From: Silene conica
Taxonomy: Eukaryota; Streptophyta; Magnoliopsida; Caryophyllales; Caryophyllaceae
Reading direction: 5' to 3'
DNA: 64,000 bases
Assembly (NCBI GenBank): GCA_029255685.2
Contig: CM055319.2
Location: forward strand, 11,332,747 to 11,396,746
Shown: positions 43,825 to 54,746 of the stretch, piece after piece
Numbering within the stretch: position 1 is the first letter of the stretch
Layout: each line of letters begins with the position of its first letter
The notes under the pieces: model-generated
Seen by the model: the letters and a program-made list of their open reading frames with translations, nothing else
Databases searched by the model: none
Told to the model about the DNA's origin: nothing
Program-made: the position numbers and the translations under genes

Positions 43825-46800
43825 TTAGGTGCCACCGATTAAACCAATTTTCAATCGCAAAGTCTCAAAGCGTTCTCTAGCCAATGGTTTAGTGAAGATA
43901 TCTGCCCATTGTTTTTCCGTACTACAAAATTTCAATTTTATATTTTTCTTTTCAACATGGTCTCTTAGAAAGTGGTGTCTAATTTCAATATGTTTAGTTC
44001 TCGAGTGCTGGGCTGGGTTTTTAGATATAATTATAGCACTCGTATTATCACATAATATAGGCACACATCCAACATGAACACCATAATCATGTAACTATTG
44101 CTTTAACAATAAAAGTTGAGAACATACCAGTGCGGCTGCAATATATTCTGCTTCAGCAGTTGAGAGAGCGACATAATTTTGTTTCTTGGATCCCCAAGAT
44201 ATAATACAAGGACCTACAAAGGTAGCAAGTCCGGAGGTACTTTTTTTGTCTAAAGAACATCCTGCATAATCCGCATCCGAATATCCTACTAGGTTAAAGT
44301 TACAGTCCATAGGATACCATAGATATAATTTTGAGGTTCCGATTAGGTATCTTAATATTCTTTTGACTGCAATCATGTGTGATTCTTTTGGTGCAGATTG
44401 AAATCTCGCACAAACACAGACACTAAACATTATATCTGGACGACTTGCTGTAAGATAAAGAAGTGAGCCAATCATACCTCGTTAAGTTGTTTCATCTACA
44501 GACTTACCATCTTCGTCTTTGGTTAACTTTTTATCTGTGACCATTGGAGTAGGCATTGCATGAGAGGTTTCCATTCCGAATTTCTTTAGCAACTCCTTGA
44601 CGTATTTTTGTTGATGAACTTTGATTCCTTCTTCAGTTTGTTGTATTTGAAGTCCAAGGAAGAACTTTAGTTCTCCCATCATACTCATCTCGAACTCAGA
44701 AGTCATCAACTCAGAAAGTATTTGCACAATTTTGTATTAGTTGAGCCAAAAATAATATCGTCAACGTAGATCTGAACAACTAGTAGATCTGAGTTTTCGC
44801 TTTTAAGAAATAGGGTTTTATCCACAGACCCTCTCTTGAATCCACTCTCCAATAGGAACTTTGATAATCTGTCGTACCATGCCCTAGGTGCTTGTTTCAG
44901 GCCATAGAGAGCTTTTTCCAATTTGAATACATGATCCTTGAGTTTGCTATCAGGAAATCCAGGAGGTTGTTCAACAAATACTTCCTCTTGGAGATAGCCA
45001 TTAAGAAAGGCAGTCTTAACGTCCATCTGAAAGAGCTTCATTCCCTTGTATGCTGCAAATGCAATGAGTAGTCTTATTGCCTCAAGACGAGCAATAGGAG
45101 CAAAGGTTTCGTCATAATCGATCCCTTCCTGTTGGTTGTATCCTTGAACCACTAGTCTGGCCTTATTTCGCACAATGACTCCAGTGTCATCCAATTTGTT
45201 TCTGAACACCCATCTAGTTCCAATGACAGTTCTGTCCTTAGGTCGAGGGACAAGATGCCAAACTTTGTTTCTTTCAAATTGCTGGAGTTCTTCTTGCATG
45301 GCAACTATCCAGTCTGGTTCTGCGAGAGCTTCCTTGATATTTGAAGGTTCAATGGTGGAGAGAAAGGAGTAGAATGAGCAAAAGTTATTTAAGCTTCTTC
45401 TAGTTTGAACTCCATCTGTCAGGTTTCCTATGACATTGTCCAAAGGATGAGAGCCTTTGTATCTCCAGTTTCTTGATTGATTATTAGCATTGCCTGAACT
45501 TGACTCGGGATCTTGACTTGTTCCCCCTGAATCCAAACCTGGGTTTATAGTAGGGTCAGGTATAACTCTGGCCTCTTCCCTTTGGTTTTGATTCAAAGTT
45601 ACAGCTTCATTAGTTGTAACTCTGGGTTCCAAGTCATTGGTGTGAGAGTTATTTACAGTATCATCAACTGTAGTTTCATCTCTCGCACCATTTTCTCCCA
45701 AGTTGAGTTCATCATGAGTTCCTTGAGGTTCTCCTTCTTCAATTTCCATTTCAGGAGGATCTTCCCTTGATAACCTGAAATCTGGTTCGTCTAGGTTTTC
45801 CTCTATATCCTGTAATGGCTTATCGAAGACATTATTTTCATCAAAGATAACATGAATACTTTCCTCTATGCATAATGTGCGTTTGTTAAAAACTTTGTAG
45901 GCTTTACTATGATCTGAATATCCTATAAAGATTGCTTCATCACTTCTAGGGTCGAATTTGCTTAATCTGTTTTTACCATTGTTGTGAACAAAGCATTTAC
46001 TACCAAAGCATCTTAAATGAGATATGTTTGGTTTACGACCTCGAAGAAGTTCATAAGGTGTCTTTTTAAGAATAGGTCTAATCATAGCACAGTTATGAAT
46101 ATAACAAGCTGTACTTATAGCCTCAGCCCAAAAGTTTCTAGGTAGGCCACTACAAAGAAGCATTGTTCTAGCCATGTCTTCTAGGGTTCTGTTCATTCGT
46201 TCTACGACTCCATTTTGTTGTGGGGTTCTAGGGGCTGAGAAGTTATGTCCAACACCATTGGTTTTACAGAACTCAATAAAAGCATGATTGTCGAACTCAG
46301 TTCCATGGTCAGTACGGATTGTTACTAGGTTTGATTTATATTTGTTTTGGACAAGTTTCATGAGACTAACAAATTCATCAAATGTTTCGTCTTTAGAATG
46401 GAGAAATATTGGCCAAACAAATCTAGAGTAATCATCAACTAGAACGAAAACGTACCTGGAACCACCTCTGCTTCTTACCTTCATAGGGCCACATAGATCC
46501 ATGTGTACTAGTTCAAGAGCTTGTTCTGTGCTTACCACTCTTTTTGGCTTAAAGGATGATCTGACGTGTTTACATCGTGCACATGTGTCACACATCTTTT
46601 CTTGATCAAATTTGATCTTTGGAAGACCTTCGACCAAGTCCCATCTTTTCAGCTTACTTAGAATAGGTGAGCTAATATGACCAAATCTCTTGTGCCCTAG
46701 ACATGGATCATCTAACGTAACTTTCATGCATGATAGAGAATTAGTAGGTACAACATTTAAATCAATCATATAAACATTTTTCATCCTGTGACCTTCAAGT

Positions 46801-48174
46801 ATTACTTTACTGGTGCCTTCTAAGATTATACGACATATATCTGAATGAAAAACCACTTTGTTTCCTTTGTCACATAGTTGAGATATACTGATAAGATTGT
46901 GTTTGAGACCACTTACAAGGTATACATCATTTATAGTATAAGAAGATGAAATACCTATCTTACCAATTCCGATGATCTTTCCCTTTTTGTTATCACCAAA
47001 TGTAACTTTACCTCCATCAAAGGGTTTAAGGGTTTGCAATAGATTTACGTCGCCTGTCATATGTCTTGAGCATCCACTGTCGAGATACCATAGGTTACTT
47101 TCCTTGGCGACAAACTGCACGAATAATTTCAAAGACAGGATTTAGGTACCCAAGCATACTTGGGTCCTTTGTTGTTAGTAATCACAAATACATCTTCCTT
47201 TTTAACCCAAACTTGTCTTACATAGGTCTTTCTATATTGGTAGTAGTTGGGTTTTGATGTTTTTGTGTAGGTCTTAGTTTGGACTCTTGGTGACCAATTT
47301 TTGTGTGTTGTTTGAGGAGTTTGTTTGGTTCTATTTTTCTTTTCTTCGTAGTCAAATGTCATGTCATAGAACCATCTGTGGTCAATATTTCTTTCCTCAG
47401 TTTTGTCATCATCACTATCAGAGATAGAAATAGTGTCGTTTGCAATTCCTAAGGATTTAACAAACTTAACTCCGGTTTTAAAATCTTGTGCGTGTTTCAC
47501 ACAGTTTTCTCGGAGGTGTCCAGTATGGCCACAATAAGTGCATATTAAATACTCAGGGAGATCGGCATATTTTCTTCTTCTAAAGTCTCTGTCTGTTGGG
47601 CTTTGCTTACACTTTGAGTGATCCCTTCTTCCATAACACTCGTGACCTAATCCCATCTTCATGTTGTTGTCGGATTGTTCAGTTAGGAAGTTTAGAACGT
47701 TAGTGCTTTCTTCCCACTTATCGTGAACTTTCCGAGCATGAAGAAGGAGGTCTTTTAAAGAGTCTATTTCTTTCTTACATTTACTGTGGTCAGTGTTGCT
47801 AGACTCTTTTAGGTTTTGAATGTCTTTATGAAAGTCGGACACAATTTTGGCATGTTCCTTCTTGACTTTAGAGAGATTGAATTCTAGATCCATAATCTTG
47901 CTTTCGAGGATCTCAACTTCTTCTAGGTGAGTCTCATCTTCGACCATAGTCGAAGATTTAGACTTTAGTAGCTCATTGGCCTTTTTCAATTCTGAAGTTA
48001 TAGCTTCATTAGCTATAACTTTGGATTGAAGCTCTTTGATGTTGAGTTTCAGTTTTGAGGTTATAGCTTCATTAGCTATAACTTTAGACTCAAGAACCTT
48101 TTTCTCAGACATAACTGCTTCCAACTTAGCATTGGCTTCAATGCTTATTTTGGATTTCAGTTTCTTAGCTTTGG
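43825..48174 (-). pseudogene. D gag C-terminal part and pol
   Basis: Continues Gag from the other side of C. It has a coiled coil with the repeated peptide KVIANEAITS and a CCHC knuckle (CTYCGHTGHLRENC). Pol follows: protease ([13 protein letters not shown]), GAG-pre-integrase zinc site ([19 protein letters not shown]), integrase core ([31 protein letters not shown]), RT with [10 protein letters not shown], and RNase H (GYSDADYAGCS, STAEAEYIAAA, CDNTSAI, ADIFTKPL). The order protease-integrase-RT-RNase H is the copia order. The region has several breaks, so no working polyprotein is expected. Confidence 0.9.
47996..48082. repeat. Two copies of a 9-10-bp-stem palindrome in D gag
   Basis: GTTATAGCT TCATT AGCTATAAC occurs at 47997-48019 and again at 48060-48082. 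Both lie in the coiled-coil part and encode VIANEAITS. Related copies are in D pol (45598-45620) and in the D 5' LTR (58868-58890). Confidence 0.85.
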
Positions 48175-48179
48175 CTTTC

Positions 48180-48194
48180 TGATACGTGTCTATT
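48180..48194 (+). repeat. Extra copy of the first 15 bp of the C LTR
   Basis: TGATACGTGTCTATT occurs between the target copy CTTTC and the full LTR start at 48195. The 3' LTR has no such extra copy. Confidence 0.9.
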
Positions 48195-48465
48195 TGATAC
48201 GTGTCTATTTTATGATGTTTTACATCTATTTTTACACGTATTTGGTCGCTCATTTACTATGTTTTAGCCTCTATTTCCCACAAATTGTGTACTTTCGTAT
48301 TTTTATGCACTTTTGCAGATTTATGCGGAAAGGAGACGATTTAGCACCAAATTCGTATCCTCAAGTCTTTTGCTTAATTAAGGAATAAATGGAAAGCCAA
48401 CTGGAGTCAAAATCAAAGTGCCAAAGGTCAAAACAGAAGAAATCCGAAGACTTCCGTGCAGAAGC

Positions 48466-48597
48466 GGTCGACCGACCAGGTAAACGGGTCGGCCGACCAG
48501 ACCCAATTTTCATGAGGCCCAAATTTCAAGAAAACCGCAAATAAAGAGAAGCCCAGCAGAAAGTGGTCGACCGACCAGTTATACGGGTCGGCCGACC
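48466..48597 (+). repeat. Two cassettes upstream of TATA, C 5' LTR
   Basis: 12-mers start at 48466/48487 and 48565/48586; each pair is GGTCGACCGACC then GGTCGGCCGACC. The cassettes are 99 bp apart. Both spacers end in ACG. Confidence 0.95.
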
Positions 48598-48673
48598 AGA
48601 GTGAAGCCCGTACGATTCGTTTTCGGAAATAAAGTAGAATTAGAATCTTAAGGAAACTCTTAGTTTTTTGCCC

Positions 48674-48680
48674 TATATAA
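48674..48680 (+). promoter_or_regulatory. Putative TATA box of the C LTR
   Basis: TATATAA, 77 bp after the second cassette; GTGATTAGGGTT follows as in B. Confidence 0.65.
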
Positions 48681-49080
48681 ACTAATCTTGTGATTAGGGT
48701 TTGGCATCTCATCTTATGCTTTTTTTTCATATGCTTTATCATATATCATCTTCTACCATCTAGTTCATCTTTTATCATTATTCAAGAATTCTCAAGCATT
48801 CAATAAAGTTTATTTAGTTCTGCCTTAATTCCAATTGTGGTAATTCCTCTTTGATCTAGTTTTATTATTGTTCTTATTGCTTTTATTACAATTGTTAAGT
48901 TAGAATCCCAAGCCTTATTGAATCTTGTATGCTTAGTTTATTTACTATGTTCTCCATGTTTATTCCCAATTTTATATTCGTCTTAACAGTTATGAGTAGC
49001 TAATTTTCATATGTTAGGATGTAGGGAATAATATGCATAGGTAAATAAAATCCGAAAAAACCGACCTGTAGCAGGACCAC

Positions 49081-49154
49081 GGTCGGCCGACTGGAATAGC
49101 CGGTCGGTCGACCGAGGCCGTGGTCGGCCGACTGGAGTAGCCGGTCGGTCGACC
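49081..49154 (+). repeat. Two back-to-back cassettes, C 5' LTR
   Basis: 12-mers at 49081/49102 and 49122/49143; in each pair GGTCGGCCGACT is followed by GGTCGGTCGACC. The second pair is a 41-bp duplication of the first. Confidence 0.95.
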
Positions 49155-49758
49155 ACTCGCGTCTGTTTTCTTATTTCGTCTTTTCTTATAAATTATAATA
49201 TCCTGCAATGAGACCAATAGGAGACTTGTAGGATGTTAGTAATGACCTACCCAAGATTGAAAGATACGGGAAGGGCATTGGTTTACACCTTAAGACGGAT
49301 AGGTTACTCAAGGCTGAAAGGTATGTAACCTGGAATTTAGGAATCACCCTTATTGTTGACACCCAATAATTGTGAGACCTAGGAACTAATAGCATAGGCC
49401 GAAAGGAGCTATTAGGTAGCATAGACCTAAAAAGTTATGTTACACCCCCTTACGCGACTGCAATACATGTTGACCTTAGGATTTATTTTACCTTAGCTAA
49501 TTATTACCCAAACATCCTAGCATCCCCTTTATTTATATTTTTTATTCTCATCTTTTAATTCTTGTTTTATTTTTATTTTTGCCTTAGATATAGCATCAAC
49601 CAATCAAACCCCCAAAACTTGTTACCTTTAAACATTAACATTAAGACAATAAACATTCCCCACCTCCTTGTGGTTCGACCCTGACTTTCGCTATCTATTG
49701 TTAAAGTTAGGAATTATAAATTTTATCTTTGGTACCCTCAACGACGGGCATCAAATTT

Positions 49759-49776
49759 TGGCGCCGTTGCCGGGGA
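49759..49776 (+). promoter_or_regulatory. C primer binding site, tRNA-Asp type
   Basis: TGGCGCCGTTGCCGGGGA, five bases after the LTR. Confidence 0.9.
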
Positions 49777-49818
49777 GGTGACGCCAGTGTTTATTGTTTT
49801 TTGTTTTTGTTTCTCTTT

Positions 49819-49845
49819 GTTTAAGGAACTTTTTGTTCCTTAAAC
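49819..49845 (+). promoter_or_regulatory. C leader hairpin
   Basis: GTTTAAGGAAC (49819-49829), loop TTTTT, GTTCCTTAAAC (49835-49845): a perfect 11-bp stem. Compared with A and B, one pair is changed on both arms, so pairing is kept. Confidence 0.82.
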
Positions 49846-49875
49846 CTTCTCACCTTTTTCTTGTAGTTTCCTCTT

Positions 49876-52746
49876 ATGCGCAGGTCAGTTCAAGGAGAAC
49901 TCCTACCACTTGACCTTGAAATTGAGAGGACTCTTAGAGAAAGAAGAAAGCAACTTCTAGCAAATCAAGAGGGAGGGTCACCATCCTCTTTATTTCAAGA
50001 AGACCTTTTTGAGTTACCACCATCTTCACCAAAAACACCACCTTCACAACCAAATTCACCCATCAATCCACTTTCACCAAAAACACCACCTTTTACCCAC
50101 TTTCCCGTTTTTCCTAAAGAAGAAGATAACATGACAGAAGAAGCAACTATTGCCAGTCACTCTATGCCTCAGGCAAAGGACCTATACAAAGGGTTCACTT
50201 TACCTGCAGGTACTGGGAAGCCATTCGAGGCCAAGCCTGCCTATATTACTATGGTTGAAAGAAACCAATTCGGAGGCTCGGCCAATGAGGATGCAGCTAA
50301 GCATATTGAAATCTTCACAGATTACATATGCTCTATAGCACCCCCAGAAGGAGTAACGCAGGACCAGATTAAACAGACCATGTTTATCTTCTCCCTTAGG
50401 GACTCTGCGAGAGAATGGTACAGAGACCTTGACCGCACTGCTGCGGGAGTTACAGATTGGAACATCTTAGCCCTAGCTTTCTACAGGAAATACTATTCTG
50501 CATCAAAGACTAATGCCTTAAGAGCGCAGATTACTAATTTCAAGCAAGGACCCAATGAAGATTTCAGCGAGGCGTGGGACAGGTTCAAGAGACTTGTTCG
50601 ATCCATACCACATCACGGATTCGAACAATGGTTTCTTTGCAACCAGTTCTACAATGGCCTCTATGATGACAATAGGGCCTACTTAGATGCTGCAGCTAAT
50701 GGAAGATTCCAGGATAATTCAGGAGAGACTAAAGGTCTCAAGTTAATAGAAGATGTTGCTGTGCACCGCGCTGAGCATGGTACTTCCAGAGGAAATCAGA
50801 GAAAATCAGAGTACAACCTGGCAGCAATCGAGGCCTTAACGGCCAAGTTGGAAAAATTTGAGGCTGCAGGAAAGCTCGATCTAGGGAGTGGAAGCAAGGG
50901 AGGAATTTACCAGGTGAACGCCGTTCAGGACGGACCCTTTGCTTGTGAGAGGTGCGGTGGAGAAGGGCATGTGTCAAAGTTCTGCACTTCATCTAATGAA
51001 ACATGTGCCGCTTTTCAGCATTATCGTGGGAACAATTTCTATGATCCAAATAATAACAATGTCCATCCCAACTTAAGGTGGACAAGCCATAATGTTCAAA
51101 ACCCACAGCACATGCAACCTCAGCAAAATTCCACATATGTACCCCCACATAAACAGAATTTCCAAAGACCACCTTTCAACCCTCAACCACCTTCTAATCC
51201 ACCACCCAACACAGATGCTCTTATCCAAAATCTTATTGGGTTGGTTCAGAAGGAGTCACAGGCTAGAGAGGCAGGGATGAAGATGTTGGAGTCCCAGATT
51301 GCTCAGATCGCGAGCAAGAATGATACTAGGGCTCCGGGTCAACTTCCGACCAAACCGGACCAGAAGAAGGAGACTCTAAACATCGTAACCCTGCGGAGTG
51401 GTACTAAAGTGGGGGCTGAAAAAGAAAAAACAGCGAGTAGCAGCGAAGTCGGTCGACCGACCGAAAAATCTGGTCGACCGACCACAGAGCAGGATCCGAA
51501 AATTTCGCCTGAACAGGAGACTGGTCGACCGACCGAGGTTACTGGTCGACCGACCACAGAAGCAGAGCCCGAAGTTCCCTTTCGTCCAGAATTGCCAAAC
51601 AACTTACGGGATTTTCTTTTCAGGGGTGACAAGACCCCCAGATTTTTAAAAAGGGCTGCAAATACGGAATCCTCAGCTGCTCCTTTTCCAGAGAGACTCG
51701 TGCCTTCAAAGGAACAGGTATCTTTTGACAAATTTAAAGATGTAATTCGTTCATTAAATGTTCAAGTTCCATTTTTAGAATTAGTTCAACAAGTTCCTTC
51801 TTATCTTAAATTCATGAGACAGCTTTTGTCAAGAAAGAGGTCTCTAGAAAAGGTTGAGTCGGTGGCTCTCACTGAAGAGTCATCTAGCTTTTTAACACAT
51901 GTCATTGCCCCCCATAAATTAGAAGACCCTGGAAGTTTTTCTGTCCCCTGTAATATAGGAACCTTCCCAGTTAAAAAGGCTTTATGCGACCTAGGTGCTA
52001 GTATAAGTGTCATGCCCCTAAGCGTTGCCTTAAAACTAGGAATGACCGAATTTGCAGTGACCAGTATGACAGTCCAGATGGCTGATCGCACATCTATGGA
52101 ACCTATAGGGGTGTTAGAAAACATCCCTGTGCGTATTGACAGGTTTTTCTTCCCCGTAGACTTTGTTGTTTTGGACATCCCAGAGGATGCCCATATACCC
52201 ATCATTCTAGGAAGACCCTTTCTTCACACTGCAGGAGCCATTATAGATGTAGGCACTGGAACTCTAACCTTCAAAGTAGGCAAACATTCTATTATCTATG
52301 GCCTATCCTATAGGAAGAAGGATGCTATGACCCCCATTACATGTAATGCTATAACTTCTGAGAAGAAGTACGAGGTCATCACTACTTCTCCACCTCTATT
52401 ACCTGTTCCTGTATCTGTTTTTACACCTCCGCCCCAGATTGGGAGCAATAGGGAGGACACTTCTATCGTGACTATTGCAGGAACTGGTTTTGGGAAACCC
52501 AAGGAGAAGGAAGTTATCATCCAGAGAGGAGGAATGGGATGCCTGAGCTATGGAGAGGATGAGGATCCAGACGTCGTGGATCGAGAAGAGAAAAAGAAGA
52601 GGAGGCAGGCTCAAGAGGAGAGACCGTCGCATATGCTTTGCGACGGAGGAAAGAAGATGTGTTTTGCTACTGAAGCAAAAACAGTGGAGACTACGGCGTG
52701 CCGTCAGAAGCCGTGGTCGGATATCCTCCGCATCTTCAGCGGATAG
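49876..52746 (+). CDS. C Gag-protease protein
   Basis: 956 residues from the ATG at 49876. The N-terminal 90 residues are Pro/Ser-rich and absent from A and B. The Gag core follows (FIFSLRDSAREWYRDLDR, LALAFYRKYYSASKTNALR, FKQGPNEDFSEAWDRFKRL), then a CCHC knuckle (CERCGGEGHVSKFC), a Gln/Pro/Asn-rich linker, two GRPT heptad pairs, and an aspartic protease ([30 protein letters not shown]). The frame ends in a basic/acidic tail without RT. It could make and mature Gag but would need RT and integrase from a helper. Confidence 0.93.
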   Translation: MRRSVQGELLPLDLEIERTLRERRKQLLANQEGGSPSSLFQEDLFELPPSSPKTPPSQPNSPINPLSPKTPPFTHFPVFPKEEDNMTEEATIASHSMPQAKDLYKGFTLPAGTGKPFEAKPAYITMVERNQFGGSANEDAAKHIEIFTDYICSIAPPEGVTQDQIKQTMFIFSLRDSAREWYRDLDRTAAGVTDWNILALAFYRKYYSASKTNALRAQITNFKQGPNEDFSEAWDRFKRLVRSIPHHGFEQWFLCNQFYNGLYDDNRAYLDAAANGRFQDNSGETKGLKLIEDVAVHRAEHGTSRGNQRKSEYNLAAIEALTAKLEKFEAAGKLDLGSGSKGGIYQVNAVQDGPFACERCGGEGHVSKFCTSSNETCAAFQHYRGNNFYDPNNNNVHPNLRWTSHNVQNPQHMQPQQNSTYVPPHKQNFQRPPFNPQPPSNPPPNTDALIQNLIGLVQKESQAREAGMKMLESQIAQIASKNDTRAPGQLPTKPDQKKETLNIVTLRSGTKVGAEKEKTASSSEVGRPTEKSGRPTTEQDPKISPEQETGRPTEVTGRPTTEAEPEVPFRPELPNNLRDFLFRGDKTPRFLKRAANTESSAAPFPERLVPSKEQVSFDKFKDVIRSLNVQVPFLELVQQVPSYLKFMRQLLSRKRSLEKVESVALTEESSSFLTHVIAPHKLEDPGSFSVPCNIGTFPVKKALCDLGASISVMPLSVALKLGMTEFAVTSMTVQMADRTSMEPIGVLENIPVRIDRFFFPVDFVVLDIPEDAHIPIILGRPFLHTAGAIIDVGTGTLTFKVGKHSIIYGLSYRKKDAMTPITCNAITSEKKYEVITTSPPLLPVPVSVFTPPPQIGSNREDTSIVTIAGTGFGKPKEKEVIIQRGGMGCLSYGEDEDPDVVDREEKKKRRQAQEERPSHMLCDGGKKMCFATEAKTVETTACRQKPWSDILRIFSG
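51451..51555 (+). repeat. Two cassettes inside gag of C
   Basis: 12-mers start at 51451/51472 and 51523/51544, encoding GRPTEKSGRPTTEQ and GRPTEVTGRPTTEA; cassettes 72 bp apart. Confidence 0.95.
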
Positions 52747-52925
52747 TTGTTTTTAAATTGCAGTTTTAAGACAATTTATTTTATGTTGTGTGAGACTTTT
52801 TAGTTTGGTTTGCTAGTAGTTAAGACTTTTAGAATCGTTTTGGCATCTCGCGCATTGTTGGGCGCACATATTTTCTTGCTTTTTCAGGATTTCCGAGAAA
52901 AAACGAAAACCTCCAGGACTCAGCT

Positions 52926-53032
52926 GGTCGACCGACCAGAAACATCAGTCGGTCGACCAGACGCGCTGTATCGCCGATTTTTTTTCGCTGTTCACAGGAG
53001 GTCGATCGACCAGAAATACCGGTCGGTCGACC
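52926..53032 (+). repeat. Two cassettes after the C coding region
   Basis: 12-mers at 52926/52947 and 53000/53021. In both, the second unit is the inverted form (AGTCGGTCGACC, GGTCGGTCGACC). Confidence 0.95.
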
Positions 53033-53253
53033 TACTGTCCGTCGTAGTCTCTCGTTTCTCTTCCTCGGGAATCGTGCAACCGTCTTGGGTACTTGAGTGG
53101 CACTGCTGGCCACCAAAAACCTCCCAGCTTACGCTGGTTTGGGGAGGTTTTTCTCATACATCTTTTACCCCAGTGAGTTCTTTCCAGTTTTTCCTTTATT
53201 TTATTTTACTTACATTTGTCTTTTAATTTTCTGAAACCTTTACTTAGGCTAAT

Positions 53254-53273
53254 GCACAATGGGGACATTGTGC
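53254..53273 (+). promoter_or_regulatory. Conserved GCACAATG hairpin (C)
   Basis: GCACAATG, loop GGGA, CATTGTGC. Confidence 0.75.
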
Positions 53274-54060
53274 GGGTTGGTTTGGGGAATGGTTTCATGT
53301 TACATGCATTGCATTTTGTCACACGTTTATTGCATTTCTGTCTTGCATCGTTCTTTTCTTTATTTTCCTTATATATACAAAAATCCAAAAAATTAAAAAT
53401 TTTAAAATAAAAAATCAAAAAAAAAATGCACGTTTATTTTAGCATATAGGTCGAGTCGGAACGAAAGTATTTCAAGGATGATTTAGCTATCTTATATGTT
53501 TATGCCTTTACCTTGCCTTGTCAACTTGTTTTAGTATGAGAGTCTTTTGCATATCTACGAGTTTTTGTCAACTTGCATATCTTGAGACTTGACTTATACC
53601 TTGGCGACCTACTTATACATTCTAAGTTTTAGAGCCTTATTCCTGGTTTCATTCTTAAACCAGTTGTCTAGGATGTGAGTAGTACTCCCCTTGGAACATG
53701 TTACATCAATATGCATAAACATGAACTTGAATTGCTATATACTTGTTTTACTTTCTCGTTTTTGTGAGTCTTGATACGTGCATTTGGGATCCCTTTTCTC
53801 ATATTTACCCATAAGCTTCACATAGCTAAATTCGCCTTTTTATTCCCCCAAAACTACATCCCATACTTAGCCTACCCTTCCAAGCTAGTATTTGTGGTCA
53901 TTGGATTATTTTTTGAGGCATCTTGGTTTGTGTGCTATTATGAGCAAAAAGAGAAAAGAAAGAAAGGAAGCAAGAAAAGAAAAAAGAACAAAAAAAAAAA
54001 AAATTTCAGAAAAGAAAGAAAGAAAAGAAAAAAGAAAAAAAATCCGGAAAATACAGAGCC

Positions 54061-54093
54061 AGTCGACCGACCACCTCTATAAGTCGGTCGACC
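54061..54093 (+). repeat. Cassette 686 bp before the C 3' LTR
   Basis: AGTCGACCGACC (54061) and AGTCGGTCGACC (54082), beside an A/G-rich tract. Confidence 0.95.
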
Positions 54094-54519
54094 AACTGAC
54101 ATGATCAGAAAAAAAAATTCCGTTCCAAAATCCTTTTCTTTTATATGTTATAACTCCCGTACCTCATTCGAAAATATTTGGGAGTCCTTTCTTATATAAT
54201 GTGAGAGTTGTGCTACAAAAGAGCATTTTCTTAATATCAAAAAGTCGTGAAGTATGTTGTTGGGAATCGGTTTTACTAGCTTGGCTACTAACCCCACATA
54301 TCTAAAAACATCTTAACCACTTTTACCTTTTACCTCACATATCTTTCATTACCTCAATTGCATGTATCTAGGCCATTTAATGAGATTGTTATACAAAGTT
54401 GTAGAATTCTTGTTCATGTTAGATCGCAGGCATGTTTTCATGGGTCGCAGTTAGGTGAGTGTCATGACAAATATACTTCTTTCTATCTTTTACATATACT
54501 CACCCTTTGCTTCATGAGT

Positions 54520-54544
54520 GTCTCGAGCGTACCGCGAGAGTCCA
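54520..54544 (+). other. Conserved 3' block (C)
   Basis: Same block as at 14541 and 24491; 227 bp before the 3' LTR. Confidence 0.7.
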
Positions 54545-54746
54545 TGATATAAGTCTCTATAGTCTTTATGTTTTCAAGTTTGACAACACCATAACTCGTT
54601 TGCATGATTTGAATACTATCTCATTTTGTACTTGGTATTGGTTTAGGCTTACATGTAAATTTCGCTCTGAGATTGAAATCGTTCCATTAGTTAAGATCGA
54701 GTCTATTTCTTGCTTGAGGGCAAGCAAGGGTTTGGTTTGGGGAATT

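Larger units (their letters stand above)
48195..49753 (+). repeat. C 5' LTR
   Basis: 1559 bp, TGATACGTGTC...GGGCATCA. Holds four cassettes: two upstream of the TATA box and two back to back at 49081-49154. Confidence 0.95.
52747..54746 (+). other. C 3' non-coding region
   Basis: No gene. Nearly collinear with B 22733-24714: cassettes, GGTTTGGGGA boxes (near 53137 and 53280), the GCACAATG hairpin (53254-53273), an A/G-rich tract (about 53945-54050), the conserved block (54520-54544), and the PPT before the LTR. Confidence 0.78.
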
